Shown one piece after another: positions 1-5,517 of a stretch of 8,663 nucleotides of DNA. This DNA comes from Pseudomonadota bacterium (GTDB lineage Bacteria > Desulfobacterota > Anaeroferrophillalia > Anaeroferrophillales > Tharpellaceae). The notes beneath the pieces were generated by a model. The model was not told the DNA's origin and made no database searches. It saw only the letters and a program-made list of their open reading frames with translations. The DNA lies in NCBI GenBank assembly GCA_030641485.1, contig DAOWHJ010000002.1:1-8663 (forward strand). The letters are read 5' to 3'. How positions within the stretch are numbered: position 1 is the first letter of the stretch; every line of letters starts with the position of its first letter. The translations under genes were made by a program, and so were the position numbers.

Positions 1-724
1 CACCAACTTTAATCCTTAAGTCACCATCAGCAATCTTGGTAAGCATTTCACACATATCCTCAGGCTCACCCCCCATAACTCTGGAGAAACCCGCCCGCAC
101 CCAGAAGATAATCAGCAAAGCCAGCAAAACCCCGAAACCAACGATCATCATGATCAAGGTTACGGTCTGGGACTCCTTAGCTTCAGCCGATTTAAGGGTT
201 TGCGCTTTAATATCTGCAAGAGCCGCATTAAGTTCATGAAAGATACCAAGAACCTCATTCATCGCCGGTTGCGTCAGAGCCCTGAAATCACCCTTGGCCC
301 CCTCAAGATCTTCGGCTTCATGGAGGTTGGCATTCACCTCTTTAATTGAGCTATGCAAACGGGCATGCGGGGCTTCCATCTTCTTAAAAATGGGGCCCAA
401 AAAGGGATACTTAGCCTCAAGACCACGGCGCCCATCACCATAAAGCCATTTACCAAGGTTACACTTGTGGTCATCTGTACCGACCTCAACTACAACCCCG
501 GGATGGAATGGCTCAAGCAGCGTTTTTGTCACCTTTGTGTTCCATTTATGATGATCAATCTCGGTACTCTGGAGTTGAAACATAGCATCGGCAGCTGCCG
601 ATGATTCTTTTACTTTATCCAGCATCACTCCAATGCCGACATAAGTTATTACACCCGAGACTGTAAGCAGGAGCCCTACAGCAAGTAACCCAAAGAGTAT
701 CTGTCGACTGAGCCTTAATTTCAT
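1..724 (-). CDS. Methyl-accepting chemotaxis protein, N-terminal part, with CZB-like zinc-binding sensor region (3' end beyond window)
   Basis: I translated this frame by hand: 241 codons are open from ATG 724 to the left edge. The start is fixed by a GGAGGT ribosome site (731-736) six bases upstream. Residues about 9-33 form a first membrane segment and 187-208 a second, so residues about 34-186 should lie in the periplasm. HAMP begins near 210 with the 'MGGEPEDM' entry and 'IADGDL', and the signalling domain lies off-window. The sensor region has the pattern of the chemoreceptor zinc-binding (CZB) family: H58/H59 and W61, then H86-x-C88-N-L-G-K-W-L-Y, then H120 and H124. Family knowledge says three His and one Cys bind Zn2+, and that such receptors sense zinc or oxidants and signal through CheA/CheW. 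The ligand here is inferred, not shown. The gene is divergent from the acetoacetyl-CoA synthetase gene. Confidence 0.9.
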   Translation of the reverse strand, partial: MKLRLSRQILFGLLAVGLLLTVSGVITYVGIGVMLDKVKESSAAADAMFQLQSTEIDHHKWNTKVTKTLLEPFHPGVVVEVGTDDHKCNLGKWLYGDGRRGLEAKYPFLGPIFKKMEAPHARLHSSIKEVNANLHEAEDLEGAKGDFRALTQPAMNEVLGIFHELNAALADIKAQTLKSAEAKESQTVTLIMMIVGFGVLLALLIIFWVRAGFSRVMGGEPEDMCEMLTKIADGDLRIKVG

Positions 725-820
725 TATTAGACCTCCAAAAAAATCGTTTTCACAGCAAAAAACTCTACTATCGTGAAGCCTACTACAACTGAACAGCAAA
801 AGTAAAGAGAAAAGGTATTG

Positions 821-849
821 ATTAAATCATATTGATAGATCAATCTCAA
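821..849 (-). promoter_or_regulatory. Sigma70-type promoter for the chemoreceptor gene
   Basis: Read on the minus strand, TTGAGA (844-849, 5 of 6 consensus bases) is followed after exactly 17 bases by TTTAAT (821-826, 5 of 6). Initiation would fall near position 814, giving a leader of about 90 bases before ATG 724. This is motif matching only, in an AT-rich region where chance matches are common. I saw no sigma28-type flagellar promoter, which chemotaxis genes sometimes use. Confidence 0.45.
831..844. promoter_or_regulatory. Perfect 6-bp dyad inside the chemoreceptor promoter spacer (possible operator)
   Basis: ATTGAT-AG-ATCAAT is a perfect inverted repeat lying between the proposed -35 and -10 boxes and touching the -35. 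A repressor dimer bound here would block polymerase. The site is short and AT-rich, so chance is a real alternative, and no regulator gene is present in the window to match it. Confidence 0.25.
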
Positions 850-1226
850 TTAATAAAATCTCACTATTCAACAAATACATACCATAAACAACAACTCACT
901 TTCCACTAGTTTATTGTATTTTTTTCAACAAAGCAGTTGACCACAGCCAAAGGAACTAGCAAAGGGTGTAAATTAGTGCCTGACCGAAATAGAGTGAAGT
1001 TTTTGTTGCGGTTTTTGTTCGACCTGTCTTACGCTGGAGTCATTTCTTGACCCCATTTATGAGGGCGACAGCAAAGTTAGCCAATTTTCGATACAACTTA
1101 ACTGCAAGCTACAGCACCAAATATTTTATTTTTTCAAGCCTATCGGGTTGACAACTCTCCTAGAATCAGCTAAAGGGCATGCCACTATTTTTTTGAAGCT
1201 GTCTTTGCCAGTTAACGTAAAGTGTA

Positions 1227-1247
1227 ACTTATTTCAAAACGATAAGT
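1227..1247. repeat. Short inverted repeat upstream of the acetoacetyl-CoA synthetase gene
   Basis: ACTTAT (1227-1232) and ATAAGT (1242-1247) are perfect inverted 6-mers separated by nine bases, about 95 bases before the start codon. The spacing would suit a dimeric regulator, but the repeat is short. No function can be claimed from sequence. Confidence 0.25.
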
Positions 1248-1254
1248 GCAAAAT

Positions 1255-1284
1255 CGCCAGCTCCCCCTGATGGGGTGAGAGGCG
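1255..1284 (+). promoter_or_regulatory. GC-rich hairpin in the 5' leader of the acetoacetyl-CoA synthetase gene
   Basis: The stem pairs CGCC (1255-1258) with GGCG (1281-1284), CTC (1261-1263) with GAG (1277-1279), and CCCC (1264-1267) with GGGG (1272-1275), closed by a TGAT loop. That is 11 pairs with one small internal loop and one bulged base. It stands out against AT-rich surroundings and ends 58 bases before ATG 1343. On the plus strand it is followed by a run of A rather than T, so it is not a standard terminator there. It could be a leader regulatory structure, or a weak minus-strand terminator (ATTTT follows in that direction). It matches no riboswitch class I know. Confidence 0.35.
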
Positions 1285-1342
1285 AAAAAATTGTTAGTAT
1301 TTTTTACCAACCCAATTAACAAGAGCATCAGGAGAGGAAATT

Positions 1343-2977
1343 ATGCAGAAACCACTCTGGCAGCCTTCGGCTGAACGTATCAAGAATTCTAATCTGACCG
1401 ATTTAATGAACCGTTTGAAAGAGAAGAAAGGGCTTAACTTTAACACTTACGATGAACTCCACAAGTGGTCTGTAGATGAACGGGCCGATTTTTGGGAGAG
1501 TGTCTGGGAATATGGCGGCATCGTCTCCAGTAAAACCTACGATGAAGTCTTGGTTGATGGCGACAAGATGCCAGGCGCTAAATGGTTTACCGGGGCTCGC
1601 TTAAATTTCGCCGAGAACCTTTTACGTTTCCGTGATGGCAACGAAGCCTTGGTCTTTAAGGGCGAAAACCAGGACGCTATTCGTATCAACTACTCTGACC
1701 TCTATAAGCAGGTTGCTCAACTCGCCAAATCGATGCGTGAAACTGGAATTAAAAGCGGTGACCGGATCGCCGGCTTTGTTCCCAACATGATTGAAACCGT
1801 TGTCGCAATGCTGGCCGCAACCAGTATCGGTGCCATCTGGTCCTCCTGTTCGCCCGATTTTGGGATTAAAGGTGTGCTTGATCGTTTCGGCCAGATTGAA
1901 CCAAGAATCCTTTTTACTGCTAATGGTTACTCATATAATGGTAAAGAGTTCAGCTCTTTAGAAAAAATTGGTGAGATCTTAGGTTCACTGCCCTCGATTG
2001 AAAAAGTTATCGTTATCCCCTACACCGAAGAGCGGGCTGACATCAGTGCGATCAAGAATGCGGTTCATTATGAGGATTTCCTGAGCAAAGAGGATAACCT
2101 TGAGATCGACTTTGAGCAGCTCCCCTTCGACCACCCACTCTATATCATGTACTCTTCTGGAACCACCGGCACCCCTAAGTGTATTGTCCATGGGGCAGGC
2201 GGCACTTTGATTCAGCACTTAAAAGAGCACATCTTCCACGTTGACTTGAAACGCGAAGATCGAATCTACTACTTTACAACCTGCGGCTGGATGATGTGGA
2301 ACTGGCTCGTCAGCGCTCTGGCCGTTGGTGCGACAGCAATTTTATTTGATGGCTCCCCTTTCTATCCCGACGGTGGGGCAACATTCAAACTCGCCCAAGA
2401 TGAAAAAATTACAGTTTTTGGCACCAGCGCCAAATTCTTTGCTGCAGCCCAACAGGGCGGTATCACCCCAGGAAAAACGTATGACCTAAGTTCGATTAAA
2501 GCGATCTGCTCAACCGGTTCACCGCTTTCAGCTGAAAGTTTTGAGTATGTCTATCGCGAAGTCAAAGAGGATGTCAACCTGGCATCAATCTCGGGCGGCA
2601 CCGATATTATCTCCTGCTTTGCCCTGGGCAATCCGATTCTGCCGGTCTACATTGAGGAGTTACAGTGCAGCGGTTTGGGCATGAAGGTTGAAGCCTTTGA
2701 TGACTTCGGCAAGCCCGTATTTAAAGAGAAAGGCGAATTGGTCTGCACCGCCGCCTTCCCCTCAATGCCGATCTATTTCTGGAATGACCCGGATAATCAG
2801 AAGTACCACGATGCTTACTTCGACACCTACAACAATATCTGGTGCCACGGCGACTATATTATGATCACCGAAACCGGCGGAGTTATCATCTACGGCCGCT
2901 CTGACGCAACCTTAAATCCCGGTGGGGTACGTATCGGTACTGCCGAAATTTACCGTCAGATTGAAACTATGTCTTAG
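1343..2977 (+). CDS. aacS: Acetoacetyl-CoA synthetase, codons 1-544, ending at a premature in-frame TAG
   Basis: This is an ANL-superfamily adenylate-forming ligase in the cytoplasm: acetoacetate + ATP + CoA gives acetoacetyl-CoA + AMP + PPi, feeding ketone-body or polyhydroxybutyrate metabolism. The start is supported by AGGAGAGG at 1330-1337. An acetyl-CoA-synthetase-like N-terminus (about 35-95) precedes the large adenylation domain: P-loop motif YSSGTTGTPK at 270-279, ISGGTD near 416-421, HGDY 502-505, and the hinge region YGRSD 517-521 followed by NPGGVRIGTAEIY. The wording around the hinge and the 'CGWMMWNWL' stretch (314-322) are those of acetoacetyl-CoA rather than acetyl-CoA synthetases, as I remember the families. 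The frame stops at TAG 2975-2977, just after the hinge, so the product would lack the C-terminal domain and its catalytic lysine. The rest of the gene follows in the same frame (2978-3298), for 651 codons in all, the family's usual length. Confidence 0.9.
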   Translation: MQKPLWQPSAERIKNSNLTDLMNRLKEKKGLNFNTYDELHKWSVDERADFWESVWEYGGIVSSKTYDEVLVDGDKMPGAKWFTGARLNFAENLLRFRDGNEALVFKGENQDAIRINYSDLYKQVAQLAKSMRETGIKSGDRIAGFVPNMIETVVAMLAATSIGAIWSSCSPDFGIKGVLDRFGQIEPRILFTANGYSYNGKEFSSLEKIGEILGSLPSIEKVIVIPYTEERADISAIKNAVHYEDFLSKEDNLEIDFEQLPFDHPLYIMYSSGTTGTPKCIVHGAGGTLIQHLKEHIFHVDLKREDRIYYFTTCGWMMWNWLVSALAVGATAILFDGSPFYPDGGATFKLAQDEKITVFGTSAKFFAAAQQGGITPGKTYDLSSIKAICSTGSPLSAESFEYVYREVKEDVNLASISGGTDIISCFALGNPILPVYIEELQCSGLGMKVEAFDDFGKPVFKEKGELVCTAAFPSMPIYFWNDPDNQKYHDAYFDTYNNIWCHGDYIMITETGGVIIYGRSDATLNPGGVRIGTAEIYRQIETMS

Positions 2978-2987
2978 ATTAAAGACA
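2970..2987 (+). other. In-frame TAG (2975-2977) within a small hairpin
   Basis: TAG is codon 545 of the acetoacetyl-CoA synthetase frame. Codons on both sides encode conserved family sequence ('YRQIETMS' before, 'IKDSVVIGQ' after). From memory of human acetoacetyl-CoA synthetase ('ESFEEVEDSL'), the missing residue aligns with Glu, so one change, GAG to TAG, would explain it. The codon sits in a perfect 6-bp inverted repeat: TGTCTT (2970-2975), loop AGATTA, AAGACA (2982-2987). Whether UAG is read through cannot be told from this sequence. Confidence 0.85.
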
Positions 2988-3298
2988 GTGTCGTTATCGG
3001 TCAGGAGTGGGAAGAGAGTGATGTTCGGGTGGTTCTTTTTGTTGTTCTTGAAGATGGCATTGAGTTGACCCCTGAACTTGAGAAAAAGATAAAAACCGAC
3101 ATCCGCAAAAACACCACCCCGCGCCACGTCCCGGCCAAGATCCTCGCAGTTGCTGATGTCCCCTACACCATCAGCGGTAAAAAAGTTGAATTGGCAGTGA
3201 AACGTATGGTTCACAACCTGCCAATCACCAACCGTGATGCTCTGGCCAACCCGGAAGCATTAGAAAATTTCAAAGATCTGGAAGCTCTTAAAAGCTAG
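2978..3298 (+). pseudogene. aacS: Acetoacetyl-CoA synthetase, C-terminal domain (codons 546-651), same frame, beyond the TAG
   Basis: This is the direct continuation of the upstream frame, 106 codons to TAG 3296-3298, without a frameshift or second stop. It holds the small C-terminal domain of ANL enzymes: 'TPRHVPAKI' (592-600) and 'PYTISGKKVELAVKR' (607-621), which carries the catalytic lysine (K613 by motif) used in adenylate formation. The ending 'NPEAL..FKDL' matches the tail of family members as I remember them, so the final TAG is the true terminus. Separate translation could begin at GTG 3029, with AGGAG at 3003-3007, but the spacing of about 21 bases is too long and this start would cut into the domain's first strand. 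I therefore read it as part of one interrupted gene: a recent pseudogene, or an intact gene if UAG is translated. Confidence 0.8.
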
Positions 3299-3322
3299 AT
3301 TTCGCTACAATTGAAGATTAAC

Positions 3323-3363
3323 AAAAAAAAGGGAGCTGCTAAATTTTAGCAGCTCCCTTTTTT
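3323..3363. terminator. Bidirectional rho-independent terminator between converging genes
   Basis: A run of eight A (3323-3330) is followed by GGGAGCTGCTAAA (3331-3343), one T, then TTTAGCAGCTCCC (3345-3357) and six T (3358-3363). The arms are perfect 13-base complements; in RNA the middle would open into a small loop, leaving a stem of about ten pairs. A-tract before and T-tract after make it work on both strands, stopping the acetoacetyl-CoA synthetase transcript (stop at 3298) and the acyl-CoA synthetase transcript coming the other way (stop at 3399). Confidence 0.93.
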
Positions 3364-3398
3364 ATTCTAACAAAGTATTTCAATATCTTTTATCACCG

Positions 3399-5489
3399 CT
3401 AGCACACGACAACTCGGGCATCAACGATCATGCCGCTGCCAGCGCTAAATACCAAGGGATTGATCTCAACTTCAGAAATCTTCGGGTAATCATTCAACAG
3501 CACCTGAAGACGTGCCATCACCTGACACAAAAGTTCCATATCAATTCCAGCCTTCCCCCGAGCCCCGCGCAAGATCCGCGCCCCACGCAGCCCGTCGACC
3601 ATCGCCTGTACCACTTCACGGTTAAGCGGGCCCGGCATCACCTGGACATCATCAAGAATCTCTGCATAAATCCCGCCCATTCCCAAGAGAAAAATATCTC
3701 CAAAAGAGGGGTCTCGTCGTGCCCCGACGATCAACTCCAAGCTCGTATCGACTTGTTTTTGCATCAAAACTCCACAAAAACCTGGATTTACGGCAAAACG
3801 CTCAAAAAGAAGTGCTCCAACATCCTCTAACGTCTTCAGGTCTGCGATCCCAGTCAAGACCCCACCGGCATCACTTTTGTGACTCATATGAGAGACGACA
3901 GCCTTAAGAACTAGAGGAAAACCTAACTCTTCAGACTCCTCAAAAAGCTCATGCGGATGGCGGGCAAGCGCCCCGGGCACAACCGGCAAACCATACTCCT
4001 GCATCAGAGTCAGAGCCTGATCAGCAAAAAGGGTTTGATCGCGCCGGGCCGCATCATCGAGCCACTCGGCAAAAAGCGGCCTAGCGATATCGCCAGCAAC
4101 CCCAGGCAGTGGTGTCAATGTCTGTGCATTTTTCTCGAGATTGCATTTATGGGTTAAAGAAACCGTCAGAGCCTCGATCGCGGCCAAGGGCTCACTGAAA
4201 GCCGGAATTGAGATTTCCCCCATCAACTTGGCAACCGCACTCACGCTTGAGAAAAGGACAATAGTTACCGGTTTATTATGTCGCAGTTGCAGGGTCTCGA
4301 CCTTTTGTACCAAACGCAAAGTCGAGGCAAACTCACTTTCAGCCTGAAAGACATGGTTTAAAAGAACGCCATCGACATCATCACGCTCTAAAGCCATTTC
4401 AAGAATGGTAATATAGTAATCAATATCAAAGATATCTCCAAGATCAAGCGGGTTCGTCAACTTAATAACTGCCGCCCGAAACCGGCGAGAAATTTTGTCC
4501 ACAAACTCTTCACTTAAAGCTGGCAGGTTAAAACCAGCCGCGGCAGCCGCATCAGCCGCAACCACAGCATGCCCACCGGAGCGTGAGACCACCATCAGGT
4601 TATCACCCCGCATTGCCGGAATCGAAAAGGCTTTGGCACAGTTTATAAACTGCTGAAAGGAGTGGACCCTAAAAACTCCACACTTACGACATGCGGCAGT
4701 CACCACATCATCATCAACAGCCAAGGCTGCGGTATGCGACTTAGCGATCACCTGACTCTGTTCAGAGGTATTAGATTTGTGTAAAATAACCGGTTTTTTA
4801 CAATCTTGCAGGGCTGCCATAAACTCACGGCCACGATCCATACTTTCAAGATAGAGACCTATGACTTTGGTGTCAGGGTCAGCAGCCAAAAACTTTAAAT
4901 AGTCAACCTCATCAAGAGAGCTCTTATTCCCCATACTTATAACCTTAGCCACGCCAAGATTTTCTTTACGACCAAGGCCAATATAAGTCAACGCCAGACC
5001 ACCACTTTGCGAGATCACCGACAGACCTCCCGGCAGAATCTCGGCTGGGATCAGGCGCATAAAGGGCAAGCAGAGACCATTGTGACGATTGACAATACTG
5101 ATTCCATTGGGACCCACAAACTTGACCCCATGTTCCTGAGCTATCGCTTTAATCTCATCCTCAAGGCTTTTCCCAGCCTCTGAAAACTCACTAAAGCCGC
5201 CAGTTTCAATAACGAGATTGACAATATTTTTCTTAATACAGGAACGCATTAAATCAGGTACAGTGACAGCCGGAGTCAAAATCACCGCCAGTTCAATCGT
5301 ATCTGGCAGGGCCGTCATTTCGGTATGGATTTCATAACCTAAATAGCGACCACCCTTTTTTCCATAAAGATAGAGGTCACCCGTCCACTTAAAATCGATC
5401 AAATTGGCAACAATATTCCGAGCCAAATTGTTTGGGTGCTCTGAAACCCCGATGACGAGAATTGATGATGGATTAAATATTTTGTTCAT
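3399..5489 (-). CDS. ADP-forming acyl-CoA synthetase (acetate--CoA ligase family), fused alpha and beta parts
   Basis: This 696-residue cytoplasmic enzyme is of the type acyl-CoA + ADP + Pi = acid + CoA + ATP, conserving energy from thioesters. In order: CoA-binding Rossmann domain (about 4-100, 'NPSSILVIGVSEHPNN'), succinyl-CoA-ligase-like domain with 'SVISQSGGLA' (157-166) and the phosphohistidine motif SHTAALA (H252), a second ligase domain starting 'VVSRSGGHAVV' (300-310), and a C-terminal ATP-grasp domain (about 485-695) with K529, 'SHKSDAGGV' (second relay His, H537), 'GMGGIYAEILDD' (603-614) and 'EINPLV'. It lacks the GNAT domain of Pat-type lysine acetyltransferases, so metabolism is more likely than protein acetylation. 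I chose ATG 5489 because the family starts right before the 'NPSSI' strand; its ribosome site is weak. GTG 5534, preceded by AGAGGGA, would add 15 residues and overlap uup by 17 bases. The stop is TAG, with TGA two codons later. Substrate (acetate, branched or aryl acids) is unknown. Confidence 0.9.
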   Translation of the reverse strand: MNKIFNPSSILVIGVSEHPNNLARNIVANLIDFKWTGDLYLYGKKGGRYLGYEIHTEMTALPDTIELAVILTPAVTVPDLMRSCIKKNIVNLVIETGGFSEFSEAGKSLEDEIKAIAQEHGVKFVGPNGISIVNRHNGLCLPFMRLIPAEILPGGLSVISQSGGLALTYIGLGRKENLGVAKVISMGNKSSLDEVDYLKFLAADPDTKVIGLYLESMDRGREFMAALQDCKKPVILHKSNTSEQSQVIAKSHTAALAVDDDVVTAACRKCGVFRVHSFQQFINCAKAFSIPAMRGDNLMVVSRSGGHAVVAADAAAAAGFNLPALSEEFVDKISRRFRAAVIKLTNPLDLGDIFDIDYYITILEMALERDDVDGVLLNHVFQAESEFASTLRLVQKVETLQLRHNKPVTIVLFSSVSAVAKLMGEISIPAFSEPLAAIEALTVSLTHKCNLEKNAQTLTPLPGVAGDIARPLFAEWLDDAARRDQTLFADQALTLMQEYGLPVVPGALARHPHELFEESEELGFPLVLKAVVSHMSHKSDAGGVLTGIADLKTLEDVGALLFERFAVNPGFCGVLMQKQVDTSLELIVGARRDPSFGDIFLLGMGGIYAEILDDVQVMPGPLNREVVQAMVDGLRGARILRGARGKAGIDMELLCQVMARLQVLLNDYPKISEVEINPLVFSAGSGMIVDARVVVC

Positions 5490-5517
5490 AATTTCAGGTT
5501 TCCATTTTGTATTTATA

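Larger units (their letters stand above)
725..1342. other. Divergent intergenic region, no convincing gene
   Basis: About 620 bases lie between the two divergent starts. I see no reading frame with a plausible ribosome site and protein-like composition on either strand. The left half (about 730-960) is AT-rich and holds the chemoreceptor promoter. The middle (about 960-1075) is of different character, with a short tandem repeat of GTTTTTGTT at 999-1007 and 1011-1019; it could be a mobile-element relic, though nothing identifies it. The right part holds two dyads described separately. A TTGACA at 1148-1153 has no good -10 at the correct distance, so I could not assign the promoter of the acetoacetyl-CoA synthetase gene. 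Confidence 0.6.

Noticed and set aside
36..604. Plus-strand open frames of 67 and 83 codons
   Set aside because: They lie antisense to the chemoreceptor coding frame, have no good ribosome site and give low-complexity, non-family-like sequence.
1148..1176. TTGACA at 1148 as promoter for the acetoacetyl-CoA synthetase gene
   Set aside because: The -10 at 17 bases reads TAAAGG, a poor match, and shifting by one base does not help. No sigma54 -24/-12 pair was seen either.
2975..3040. A downstream pyrrolysine-insertion stem-loop after the TAG
   Set aside because: I found only the small palindrome around the stop and no convincing stem after it; many UAG-Pyl genes need no such element, so this does not settle the question.
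3029..3298. A separate small gene starting at GTG 3029
   Set aside because: It is in frame with the acetoacetyl-CoA synthetase and encodes part of its C-terminal domain; the nearest AGGAG is too far away and the start would remove the first strand of the domain.
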